Shown piece after piece: positions 11,996 to 23,053 of a stretch of 64,000 nucleotides of DNA (the first letter of the stretch is position 1; each line of letters starts with the position of its first letter). The position numbers and the translations under genes are program-made. Source of the stretch: Solanum dulcamara (Eukaryota > Streptophyta > Magnoliopsida > Solanales > Solanaceae); the NCBI RefSeq assembly GCF_947179165.1, contig NC_077240.1:44219501-44283500 (forward strand), read 5' to 3'. The notes below the pieces were generated by a model, which was not told the DNA's origin, made no database searches, and saw only the letters and a list, made by a program, of their open reading frames with translations.

Positions 11996-12353
11996 CAGCC
12001 ACTTGACTATAGCCGTAGCGAAAGTGAGGGCCAACATCTCCATACTAAATAGATTTGGAAATTCTGTCTTTTTGAGGAAGACCGGAGAGATAGACTTTAG
12101 GCGCAACGACGCAACTATTATATGACCACTTACGCACCGAACACCACCTCGTCTGCCGCTGAAACCCCCCAACAGTTGCTCGTTAGCTGTATCAACGCCA
12201 CCTCTAGATGGGGGACACCAAAGGCCTTTGCCCTTCCATCCCTTGGATAGAAAGATAGGGAGAGCAGAGCTTTTGGTCTGTCATTATACCTCGCGAAGTA
12301 GAAAGAATTACAATCCCCATTCCACGACGCTTTGATTACGAAGGTTACCGCAG
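11996..12353. other. no gene: GC-richer unique sequence of unknown origin
   Basis: Unlike the surrounding AT-rich LTR DNA, this segment is balanced in composition and not recognisably retroelement-like. It directly continues the 1160-1290 segment across element D. Only short frames exist. An organellar origin (mitochondrial DNA in the nucleus) is possible from its style, but I cannot name a matching gene. Confidence 0.4.
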
Positions 12354-12370
12354 TCTTCTTCTTCTTCTTC

Positions 12371-12414
<44 letters not shown>

Positions 12415-12748
12415 GTTGTTGTTGTTGTTGTTATTTTTGTTATTATTATTAATGTTATTTTTGTTATTATTATTATTGTTATTGTTCTTCTTCTTCTTAT
12501 TATTATTATTGTTATTTTTGTTATTATTATTATTGTTATTTTTGTTATTATTATTATTGTTATTGTTATTGTTATTGTTGTTGTTGTTTTTGTTGTTATT
12601 GTTATTATTATTGTTATTATTATTGTTATTATTAATGTTATTGTTATTATTTATTATTTATTATTGTTATTGTTGTTGTTGTTGTTGTTGTTGTTATTTA
12701 TTATTTATTATTGTTGTTGTTGTTGTTGTTGTTGTTGTTATATTATTA

Positions 12749-12786
<38 letters not shown>

Positions 12787-12875
12787 GTTGTTGTTGTTGT
12801 TGTTATTGTTATTATTTATTATTTATTATTGTTATTATTATTGTTATTGTTATTATACTATTATTGTTATTATTA

Positions 12876-12923
<48 letters not shown>

Positions 12924-12976
12924 GTTATGATTGTTGTTATTGTTATTATTTATTATTTATTATTGTTATTGTTGTT

Positions 12977-13007
<31 letters not shown>

Positions 13008-13285
13008 ATTATTGTTATTGTTATTATTATTGTTATTGTTATTATTACTGTTATTTTTGTTATTATTATTATTATTGTTATTATTATTATTCTTGTTATT
13101 ATTTTTATTGTTATTATTATTGTTGTTATTATTGTTATTATTATTATTCTTGTTATTATTGTTATTATTATTATTCTTGTTATTATTATTTTTATTGTTA
13201 TTATTTATTATTTATTATTGTTATTGTTGTTGTTGTTATTGTTGTTATTTATTATTTATTGTTGTTGTTGTTGTTGTTGTTGTTA

Positions 13286-13346
<61 letters not shown>

Positions 13347-13429
13347 GTTGTTATTGTTGTTGTTATTGTTATTATTTATTATTTATTATTGTTATTGTTG
13401 TTATTGTTATTATATTATTATTGTTGTTA

Positions 13430-13503
<74 letters not shown>

Positions 13504-13629
13504 GTTATGGTTTTTTTTATTGTTATTATTTATTATTGTTATTGTTGTTATTATTATTATTGTTGTTTTTGTTGTTGTTGTTGTTGATGATGATTATTGT
13601 TATTATTATTAGTAGTAGTAGTATTATTC
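12354..13629. repeat. 1.28-kb compound TTA/TTG trinucleotide array
   Basis: Built almost entirely of TTA and TTG triplets with a few TTC and TTT, so the plus strand is nearly free of C. About eight times the triplet phase is broken by ATTATTT heptamers (near 12640, 12695, 12805, 12940, 13200, 13240, 13370 and 13518), usually followed by an (ATT/GTT) block, giving loose higher-order organisation. It opens with CTT units and closes with AGT units. Long frames of Leu, Ile, Tyr, Val and Cys across it are artefacts of the repeat. Confidence 0.95.
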
Positions 13630-13659
13630 GCTTCTTTTCTGCCATTTGTGATGGTCCGT

Positions 13660-13745
13660 TGCCTATGATTTCGGACTGTGGGGTTAGGTTTACCTATTGT
13701 TGGGTGATAGTTGGAGTCATCATGACCTGAGAAATCGGGTCATGA
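13660..13745 (+). mobile_element. 3' end fragment of a gypsy LTR
   Basis: This short piece resembles the end of the solo LTR at 40890-40964: GGTTAGG-TTACCTA, a GTGATAG-TGG word, then GAGAAATCGGGTCATGA. It abuts an oppositely oriented LTR piece, so it is a rearranged or nested scrap. Confidence 0.5.
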
Positions 13746-14205
13746 CGATCTTGGACCCCATGGACGCAAACGAACTATGTTACACCATCAAATTTGACAT
13801 TTCGGACTCAATGGGGCCGTAACAATTTCGAACGGAGGTTGTTTCAATGAAAAGTGACCTCTCACCATAGTGTTTTGTTTTAGCTAAAATCTACAAGGAA
13901 GCTCAAAATGAGTCTGGAAGCCTCAAACCCAAACTAAAGGTCCTTCTAACCTAAAATTGGCGTTCTGGAGCTAACAAAATCATCAAAATTATTTTTTGAT
14001 GCCATTCACCTGAGGTTTTGACCGAAGTCAAATATCTAAACTTCTGAAGCTCCAACATAGAAAAACTTGCATAAAAATCAAATAAACTGTCCGGTGAATG
14101 AATTGTCAGTCTGAACAAGTCATAAATAACTTGGAACAGCTACGGAAAAGCTCTAAACGCCAAAATTACTCAATAATAGAGAAAATGACCTGAAGACCTA
14201 CAAGA
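13746..14205 (-). mobile_element. 5' portion of a minus-strand gypsy LTR
   Basis: It aligns by eye with 32230-32660, the start of the minus-strand solo LTR. Shared blocks include TACACCATCAAATT-like, TCAAATAT-TAAACTT and GTCATAAATAACTTGG words in the same order. The expected LTR start (TGTAATGACC on the minus strand) is degenerate near 14205. No duplication of the target is apparent. Confidence 0.55.
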
Positions 14206-15019
14206 TAGTAACACGTTGGAGGAAAATGCAACTTCTAGTTAAACGCTAACTTAAAAATTGCTAGTCAACCACCAACTTAATATTTTAAACCTTTAATTAA
14301 ACCTTTCATAACACCATCCATTAAAATGCAACTATTACAATGCAAGTGCACATGATTAAAACCGTGAATCCTTAACTAAACTACTATTCTCTTATTTCAC
14401 CGTTTATAAATAATTTTTGTATGGGATAAATTATATTTTAATTATTTCATTAATATCTAGGAATTTGAAATAAACTAAAATTTTGATTATTAATTATTTT
14501 TCTTATTTGAACTACGTAAGAAGTTCTGGGATTTAGAACTTTAAAATCAGTTAAGATTTTAACTTATCTTTAAAAAATAATTTATTATTTTAATATATCA
14601 TATATAATAATAGTACCTATATTAAAATTTAATATCAAATTTTAACTCCTTTCCTTAATATATTGTTGCTCGCTCGTCGTAATCCTCTTTAGGTGTTTAG
14701 ACACATTTATGACAACTATTTATCTTTATTAGCTGAGTTTTGCTTACTTTTGCCTTTGAATTTTTGAAGGTTAGATCTATAAAGATAAATGCTTAAATAT
14801 GTTGATACACAAAATAATCATGTAAGTTTTCGTGAGATTTTAATGTGTCTTGAATTTTTTTAATTCCTAAACTTTTTATATATTACATTATTATAAATTA
14901 CTAATTTAACATGAGTCATTTTTAAACTTTACATTACTACTCATTAAATTTGAGTTTTTGGCTAAAATCATCCACGGACTAAGACTCAAATCTAAAATAC
15001 ATTCTTGTGTTATTTGATT
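14206..15019. other. no gene: AT-rich unique sequence
   Basis: An AT-rich stretch without coding potential or recognisable repeat family. The missing 3' LTR of the adjacent copia element would be expected at its right end, but no match to the 244-bp LTR at 20113-20356 is visible. Confidence 0.5.
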
Positions 15020-15190
15020 GAGCAAACAACATCCCTGTATTATCTTTAAAATGACAAAAAAATCCAGGAAAACTTTACCTTGAGTGCTGCCTCATTAAAA
15101 ATCTTACCAGAAAAACCCAGTGGGACAAAACCTTGGTGAAGGAAAAAAGAGTACAACGCGTATTTTAACCTCCCCCCACCGATGAGAACA
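15020..15190 (-). mobile_element. 3' untranslated end of the copia element
   Basis: Downstream of the RNase H stop on the minus strand lies a GGTGGGGGGAGG purine run (15168-15179), then a segment with the CCCACTGGG word. Recognisable sequence ends near 15020 without reaching an LTR, so the element is truncated here. Confidence 0.5.
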
Positions 15191-15925
15191 TCACTTAATA
15201 ACTCGAAGACGACGTATTGTAATTTTGTATCTCATTTTCTCAAAGGTTAAAGTCGGCAATACCTTGGTAAACATATCTGCTAAATTGACACTTGAACGAA
15301 CTTGTTGGACATGTATTTCACCCTTATTTTGAAGATCATGAGTAAAAAAGAATTTTGGTGAAATATGTTTTTTTTCTCCTTTGATGTATCCTCCCTTCAG
15401 TTGAGCTATACATGCAATATTGTCTTCATACAATATTGTTGGAACGTCTTTTTTCAAAAAGAAAGGCCACATGTTTCTCGAGTGTGTTGACTTATTGATC
15501 TTAAGCAAATGCATTCTCGACTTGCTTCATGAATGGCTATTATCTCTGCATGATGTGAGGAAGTGGAAACCATAGTTTACTTTGTTGAACGCCATTATAT
15601 AGCTGTACCACCACATGTAAATAAATAATCTATCTGCGATCGATCTCTATGGGGATTAGACAAATATCCCGCATCTGTGTAACCAATTAATTGTGACGTG
15701 GTTTCATTTGAGTAAAAAATATCATATTAATAGTTCCTCGGAGGTATCTGAATATATGCTTAATTCCATTCCAGTGTCTTCATGTTGGAGAAGAACTAAA
15801 TCTTGCTAAAAAGCTTACAGAGAAAGCTATATTAAGTCTAGAATTGTTGGTAAGATACATTAATGCAATAATTGCACTAAGATATGGTATTTCAACACCA
15901 ATAAGCTCTTCATCATTTTCATGAG
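15191..15925 (-). pseudogene. copia RNase H and RT thumb region
   Basis: Minus-strand frames read, from upstream, PYLSAI-ALMYLTNNSR, a HWNGIKHIFRYLRG-like block, and then the RNase H end with ILYEDNIACIAQLKGGYIKG, HISPKFFFTHDLQ and VRSSVNLADMFTKVLPT (15191-15514). These are standard C-terminal words of plant copia Pol. RNase H removes RNA from RNA-DNA hybrids during reverse transcription. Several stops and a frameshift interrupt it between 15515 and 15925. The stop at 15191 looks like the natural Pol terminus. Confidence 0.85.
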
Positions 15926-15926
15926 G

Positions 15927-17003
15927 TTAAAACGGATCTTTATTAATATCAAGAGATCTCATAAACATTGGGTACTCAATAGATGTACTTTTATCCATAT
16001 AAAACCTCTTTAAAATATTTTCAGTATATGTTGACTGATGGACAAATATCTCATTTGCAAAATATTCGATTTGTAGGCTAAGACAAAATTTTGTCTTTCC
16101 GGGGTCTTTCATTTCAAACTCTTTTTTCAGACATTTTACTGTCTTTAAAAGTTCTTCTGGAGTTCCAATAATATTCAAATCATCAACATATACTGCTATT
16201 ATGAAAAATTCAAATTCAAAACTTTTCATAAAGACAAAGGACAAATTGGATCATTTCTAAAACCTTCTTATAGTAAAATTCGCTAAGACGATTGTACCAC
16301 ATACCCCTGATTATTTCAACCCATATAAGGATTTCTAAAGCTTTATTGAGCAAGTTTCTCGAGAATCCTTGTATGCTTCAGGCACTTTGAATCCTTCAAG
16401 AATTTTCATAAAAATGTCGTGGTCTAATGAGCCATATAAATAGGCAGTGACCACATCCATTAGGTACATTTCAAGCTTTTCATGAACTGTCAAATTCATT
16501 AGATACCTGAAGGTAATTGCATCTACCACAGGGGAATATGTTTCCATATAGTCAATGCCAGACCTTTGCAAAAAACCTTGGGCTACAAATTGTGTTTTAT
16601 ATCTTATGACTTCACCTTTTTTATTTCGTTTACGCACAAAAACGCATTTGTACCTTACTGGCTTGACACCTTTAGGTGTTCGGATTATTGATTCGAAAAC
16701 TTTACGTTTTTCAAGTGAAGTTAACTTTGCTTGAATTGCATCCTTCCATTTTAGCCAATCATTTCTCTGTCTACATTCATTGACAAATTTTGGTTTAAGA
16801 TCCTCATCTTGTTGCATTATTTCAATAGCAACATTATAAACAAACATATTATCGACCACAATATCATTTTGGTTCCACCTTTTTCCTATCGAGACATAAC
16901 TTATTGAGATTTCTTCATTCTCATTATTTTCAGGTACTTGGACCTTTTCGGTGGTATCACTATTTGTTGTGTCTCTAGGCTCTTCTTGAGCAATTGCCTC
17001 CAA
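15927..17003 (-). pseudogene. copia reverse transcriptase
   Basis: Two frames cover the RT. 16335-17003 has KDAIQAKLTSLEKRKVF, the RNKKGEVIRYKTQFVAQGF block, GIDYMETYSPVVDAITFRYL and the MDVVTAYLYGSLD catalytic region. 15927-16244 has the YVDD active site (VYVDDLNIIGTPEEL) and KDPGKTKFCLSLQIEY. About 90 bases between them (16245-16334) are frameshifted and carry stops. The catalytic aspartates are present, so inactivation comes from the broken frame. It lies after integrase, the Ty1/copia domain order. Confidence 0.9.
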
Positions 17004-17039
17004 ATTATGATCATCTAGATCATTTATTTCTTTTCTTTT

Positions 17040-17963
17040 TTAAAGATTTTTATCTTTGAAACCAATTAGTCTTCCATGTTTTAAGCGTGGCCTAGACTCA
17101 TTTTCTTGAACAAGTTGTCTTACCGGGACATCAACTCGAACTTGAGCATTAGCAGTTGGGATATGCGATTTAGTAACCTGTGGAAGGTTAGTAAATGCAT
17201 CCAGCAGTTGATTTGCAATATTCTGCAAATAAATCAACTTTTGAATTTCTTGCTCACATTGATTTGTTTGAGGATCTAAATGAGATATTGATAATGAATT
17301 CCAATATATCTCATTTTTCAATAGCTTTTGTTCTCCCCCTAATGTTAGGTATATTAATTTATCAAAATGACAATCAGCAAATCTTACTGTAAATAAATTT
17401 TCAGTCATAGATTTCAAATATTTTATAATAGAAGGAGATTCATACCCAATATATATTCCCAACCTTCTTTGGGGACCCATCTTTCTGTGATGCGATGGAG
17501 CAATTGGGACATATACCACACATCTAAAAATTCTAAGATGGGATATATTTGGCTTCCTTCCAAAAGCCAACTGTAATTAGGAAAATTCATGAAAATTTGT
17601 TGTCCTTATGCGCACAAGTGTTGTTGCATGCAAAATAACATGCCCTCATACCGAAAGAGGAAGTTTTGTCCTCATTAGCAATGGTCTAGCTATTAATTGG
17701 AGGCGTTTAATCAATGATTCTGCTAGACCATTTTGAGCATGAATATGAGTGACTGGATGCTCAAATTTTATTCCAATTGACATACAATAATTATTAAAGG
17801 ATTGAGACATAAATTCACCAGTATTATCAAGACGAATTGTCTTTATTGCGTAATATGGAAATTGTGCTCTTAACTTTATAATTTGAGCTAACAATCTCGC
17901 AAAAGTCATGTTGCGAGTTGATAATAAGCACACATGTGATCATCTTGTAGGTGCATATCAAGA
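17040..17963 (-). pseudogene. copia integrase core and C-terminal part
   Basis: 17646-17933 holds the catalytic core with IKTIRLDNTGEF (second Asp) and HAQNGLAESLIKRLQ (Glu). 17040-17570 is the C-terminal part with FGRKPNISHLRIF, RKMGPQRRLGIYIGYESPS and a typical RFADCHF block. The two are separated by a short gap with a stop. Integrase joins the cDNA to the chromosome. The order upstream of RT confirms copia rather than gypsy. Confidence 0.88.
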
Positions 17964-18625
17964 CTATATAATATTTAAATGGTCCACATGAAGGGTGAAT
18001 TGGTCCATATCACCTTGTATACGTTCCAGAAATGTAGGAGATTCAATCCCAACCTTAGTTGCTAATGGTTTAATAATCAGTTTTCCTTGGGAACAAGCAA
18101 CACAAGAGAATTCTTTAGATTGAAGAGTTTTCTGATTCTTCAAAATGTGTCCATGTGAATTCTCAATAATTCTCAATGATAAATTCATTATAGTCAATAA
18201 ATCTTTTATTTATCATAGAATGTGATTCAACCACATCAATAATTGTGTGGTATAAACCAGAAGAAAGTATAGGTAATTTTTCATGCACAAATCTTTTTCC
18301 TGCTTTTATTGTAGTAATATAAAGGTATTCAATCTTTTCTTCATTACCAGTCTCAATATGATAGTCATTTTGGCGAATAACCTTGAAACTTAATAAGTTT
18401 CTTTGAGACTTACTACAATACAAAATATTATTAATAGCCAATATTGTTTTTCCAGGTAGTGATAAGGCTGCTCTTCTAGAACCCTTAATTATTTTTGTAC
18501 TACCGGATATTGTATTAACATTGGCCCTTTTGTAACCAAATGAGATAAATATTTTTTTCTCTTAATATAATGTGCGTTGTAGCACTATCTAAAAGGCACA
18601 TATCTCCATTACTCATATTGGATCC
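17964..18625 (-). pseudogene. copia protease and GAG-pre-integrase region
   Basis: Near 18569-18605 the minus strand reads CLLDSATTH, a copia-type aspartic protease site. The following frame (18163-18441) gives ILYCSKSQRNLLSFKVI and the GAG-pre-integrase block, then ACSQGKLIIKPLA and IQGDMDQ at 17964-18197. Frameshifts separate the pieces. The protease would cut the polyprotein; the following domain belongs to the integrase N-terminus. Confidence 0.75.
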
Positions 18626-18823
18626 AATTGAATAATGAGAAATTTATTTATCTTCATAAAATAAAAATACATTATAAGAGATAAAATAAGTAACAATATT
18701 GCTAAAAAACATAAATCTTTTTTTAAAAAAATAGATAAAAGTAAAAATATGATAATCAAAAGTGCATAAAAACGACAACATATTGTAAATCATACAATAA
18801 AACTAAACAACAATCAATCCCTA

Positions 18824-19856
18824 GAAGTCTTCAACCTGCAAGTGAGTAATATCATTGAGGTCATTAAAATCATCATCCTTCAAAGCCAAATTTACTTCCA
18901 TATTATCATTATGTGAAGGTCTTGTGTCAACATTATTTTCAAACATCAAGTGTGACTCTATCCGAGCATTAGAAGAAGAGGCACCACCACTTTTTGCCTT
19001 TTTTTTAAAGGAATTTTGATAAAGCCTCATAAAATGCTGAGGCGTCCGATATTTATTTTTCCAGTGGCCTTTTATGCCACAACGATGACAGTTATTTCTT
19101 GAAGGACCGCTTTGAGAACTCATATTGTTCTTACTTTTATGTTGACCACCACCACGACGATTATTATATCATTTTATACCATTGCATCATCCACGCACAT
19201 TATTGTGGCCTCGATTTTTATTTTGTCTTTTTTCAAACTGGCCATGTGCTTCTACCACATTTGCTTCCGGTAATGGACCAGTTCTAGTGGGACGAGCTTC
19301 ATAATTTTTCATTGAAAGAGTATTATGTTGCTCAGCCACTAGAAGACATGAGATTAATTCAGAGTATTTATGAAAATCTTTTTCACGGTATTGTTGCTGT
19401 AATATCACATTAGAGGCATGGAAAGTAGTTAGTGTCTTTTCCAACATGTCCTCATCATTTATAGTTTTTCACATAATTTTAATTGGGAAATTATTCTAAA
19501 TACAACAGAATTATACTCAATTACAGTTTTAAAATCTTGAAATCGTAAGTGCATCCACTCATAACGAGCCCTTGGCAATACCGTTTCCCTAAGGTGGTTA
19601 TACCTACCTTTTAAACCTTTCCACAATTCAAGTGGATCTTTCACTGTCAATTATTCAACCTTCAGGCTTTCATCCAGATGATGATGAAGGAAAATCATAG
19701 CCTTCACTTTATCCTGACTTGATGCTTCATTTCCTTCGATTATAGCATCACCAAGACCCTTAGCGGTAAGTGAATTTCAGCATCAAGTACCCATGATAAA
19801 TAATTTTTGCTAGAAATATTAAGTGCCACGAACTCCAATTTTGACAAGTTTGACAT
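18824..19856 (-). pseudogene. copia Gag
   Basis: The frame opens with ATG at 19856 (MSNLSKLEFVALNISSKNY) and contains LELWKGLKGRYNHLRETVLPRARYEW and LRFQDFKTVIEYNS, typical of copia Gag (UBN2-type). A zinc knuckle follows near 19085: C-HR-C-GIKG-H-WKNK, but the last cysteine is tyrosine, so the finger is damaged. Stops and frameshifts occur near 19650, 19450 and 19150. Gag builds the cytoplasmic particle that packages the RNA. Confidence 0.85.
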
Positions 19857-20099
19857 AATGAAAACTATCATAAAAATATTTAAATTAGATCAAACTAATA
19901 AAATTTTAACCATTGAAAATTAAGAACAACTTTTACGATATTTTGATAAGAAAATTTATTTTCAATAATTAATAAAGTCTACAACCACCTTATATTATTT
20001 AGTGAACTTAAAAACTGAAAAATATTCAAATGTATACTTGTGTTTAGGATTTGAAAATAGAAATATGTATATCATCGAAACATACCTTATAGGAGATTT

Positions 20100-20112
20100 C
20101 GTATTGATAACA
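20100..20112 (-). other. degenerate primer binding site, copia element
   Basis: Directly after the 5' LTR, the minus strand reads TGTTATCAATAC, matching the tRNA-Met type site TGGTATCAGAGC at 8 of 12 positions. Confidence 0.6.
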
Positions 20113-20356
20113 TGTTATAAAATAAACTAACTTAGAAAAATAAGAAAGGGAGACAGTAAGAGAAAGAGAGAGTTGAAAATATATCAGTGTGTGTTCTTTT
20201 CATTCTTTGGCATGGCTATTTATAGCCAAATTTACAAGATTAAAGGTTGAATAATTGGGTAGGAGAAAAGGTGACTAATTGGATTAGGAGAAAAGAAAAA
20301 TTAATAGGGTTAGAGAAAAAGGGTGAATGGACATTCACTATATTTATTTCATAACA
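20113..20356 (-). mobile_element. 5' LTR of the copia element
   Basis: A 244-bp LTR on the minus strand, beginning TGTTATGAAATAAATATAG and ending TTATAACA, so the ends form a 6-bp inverted repeat (TGTTAT/ATAACA). It is bounded by the primer site. The short length is typical of copia. No second copy is seen in the window. Confidence 0.75.
20216..20225 (-). promoter_or_regulatory. TATA box of the copia LTR
   Basis: CTATAAATAG, a textbook plant TATA box, sits inside the perfect palindrome GGCTATTTATAGCC (20214-20227), about 130 bases into the LTR, at the expected U3 position. Confidence 0.65.
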
Positions 20357-21267
20357 TAAAAGCTATAGTGCCAACCTTCAAAAGATACAAGTTCTATGTC
20401 TTATTTGACAAATCTTTAAAGTATCGTGATAAAAGTATTTTGTGTTATTTATTTTTAGTATTAGTTCATAAAAATTACAATAATTTTCAGAATATCTTTT
20501 TAAAGAAAAAGTCCTCAGAAATCATAATAAGACATGAGGAATTTTGTGGGAGATGCTTCCTTCTTTTGAGTAAGCTTATAAATAGGATCAATATTCATCA
20601 GTTTTAAAAACTTATATTTTTTAATAATTCAAATACATAACAATTAAATAATATGTATTTTATTTCTTTAAAATATGTTTCCATTAATATGGTTACGCGA
20701 AAATTGTGTACTAGAAATGGTAGTATCTACTTAAACATGAAGAGGGGGCATATAAGAAAAAGAGATCCCCAACGATTATTTTACCTAAAAAAAAAAATAT
20801 TCTTTAGTAAAGCAAGAGAGTATGGGCGATCGATAAAATAGAGCGTATTAATCCAAGAAATTTTAATATGATTGATAAAGTCGTGTTAGGATAACTAAGC
20901 AACTAGCGTAAACCAATTTTGAAATTTACAAACTAATTTCATATTCAACTTTTTATAGATGATAAATTTTTTGAGGCTGCTTGTTAATAGGTAAAACATC
21001 TCCAGTCAACAAAGGGACATTTTATGTTCTTTTTTCTATTTACATGATGACAACTTACTTAAACATGTGTTGACAAAAAAGTAATATTATATATTAATTA
21101 ATGAAATCAAAAGCAAGTGATTATTAAAGAACCATGTTATCAAACTTTATTTTTGGTACAAATGTTAGGTGGATTTATATATGTTAACCACGATTGATAT
21201 TTCTTAGGCAATTTTTCATTCAATACTTTAAAGTAGTTTCAACATTTAGCTATTATTTGTAAACAGT
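20357..21267. other. no gene: AT-rich unique sequence
   Basis: Short frames here show no family motifs or coding bias. No LTR ends or inverted repeats stand out. This is probably old intergenic DNA between the copia element and the next solo LTR. Confidence 0.5.
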
Positions 21268-23053
21268 GAAATTGTCACGACCTGAAACCTCGAGTCATGA
21301 TGGCGTCTACCATAACCCACCAATAGGCAAGCCAACCCATATATCAGAACGACTGGTAACGGGCATATCGGGTATAGAAACAAGATAACAAGAGATACCA
21401 CAATTAACAAGATATAATTTAAAGAACACAATAGAAAAAGGGAAAAATAAGAAAATATATACAATACAAAATGAGAACCAATCTCAAAATCTAGTAGTCA
21501 CATCTACAGAGCTACTACAAAAGAGTACAAGTCCCAAAAGTGGACCAAAATATACAGACTTGTCTCAAAAGCTAAAGACTATTCAAAAACTAAGCAAATG
21601 GAGACAGGTATAATCCAGAACGCCATAAGCTCACCCTCGTCTCTGAATCCAACTACAACTGGCTTGAAATCACCGCTGATAGCTGGTGCTTGGACCTATA
21701 TCACAAAAATAGATGCACAGTGTAGTATAAGTACCAAAACAACACGTACCCAGTAGACATCATAGGCCAACTGAGCTTGAAAAGTAAATAAAATACGAAA
21801 AACTAGAATTAACACTATAGAAGTCAAATAAATTGAGTACTAGTAAGGAATGCACACGCATCTACAAAAGAACATAATTATAACTAATAACAAACTATAA
21901 ACTCGCTAGCCTCATAAGCACAAAAGGCACGCTTGTGTGTAATTTTAAGTAAACACAAGCGGACCCCAATAAGCTCAAATAGTACATAGAAGAGCTAGGG
22001 ATATTATATTCTGCACTAAAAAGCCAACCCCGGACCTGAACCATGGGTATGGCACACCGAAGAATCCAAATAGAATCACCATGTCAGGACTCAAACCCGA
22101 TAAATAGGGGTAATGCTGGAACTTGAATTGAGACTAGTAAGGATAGTGCCCAAACTTGAATTGAGACTAGTAAGGATACACCAGGGCTCTAACCGTGGGT
22201 GAAGAGATACTCTAGGTCTTGAACCATGGGTGAAGAGATAATCCAGGACTCGAACTGTGGCTGAAGAGATATGTCAAGACTCGAATCTGCCTGAAGAGAT
22301 CATGAGATCAAACCTTGAATCAGGGACAATAAGAGCATCCACGGAAAATTTCAAGTCTTGTGCCATCAATAAATCACTCCAAGTTCAAACCACATCCAAA
22401 TCTAATAAGTCAAACGATGCTCGAAAATACAACCAAACAATCATCGAGTCCAAACATCGAGGCAATATGGTGATAGGTCACGAGAGCTGAGTTTTCTGCT
22501 ATCTAAGACCCAACTATCAGATCCAAATTTGTTATATCAATCTATAGGGAGCTAAGCCATCTGAAGCGACGTCGGAGAATCTCTAAGGCCTATCGGCTCC
22601 AAAACACAAGTTTAAGGAAACACTAGCCTACACCTAGGCTAAGTCCAACAACAAGCTTCCAATAAACACAAACAAGAATAAACTAAGGTCAAAGGTAAGG
22701 ATGATCACAAAGAGGAAACTAAGCATGATAATGCTCTCGAAAACCTAAAAATAAGGCCTAAAACATGTTTTCTAACTAAGCATGCTCAACTAACAATCCA
22801 ACCCGAATTCCAACTAATCAACATGAATTTACATTCTCAAGCTCAATCTAAAGATCGTGAAGCCATATTCTACTTAATGCAGACCACATGGGTTTTAAAA
22901 TAACAATTATGGCGCTTTTCCCTTCTACCAGCCTCCAAAAATAGTTACGCTATCAAAAATAGAATCATAGCATCAAGACGGTTGTTTAGACACCAAAATC
23001 ACATTAATTGGAGACGAACCAAAATTTGAGTTAAAACGGAAATATAGGACCTG

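Noticed and set aside
12332..13730. Long open frames of up to 426 codons across the TTA/TTG array
   Set aside because: The protein would be runs of Leu, Ile, Tyr, Val and Cys, open in several frames only because TTR/TTY triplets avoid stops. There is no codon bias or domain.
14206..15190. A 3' LTR for the copia element
   Set aside because: I looked for the complement of the 244-bp LTR ends (ATAACA and TGTTAT words in order) and found no match. The purine run at 15168 is not followed by LTR sequence.
20323..20841. Two open frames in AT-rich intergenic DNA
   Set aside because: No recognisable domain, biased AT composition and chance length. No promoter or splice context.
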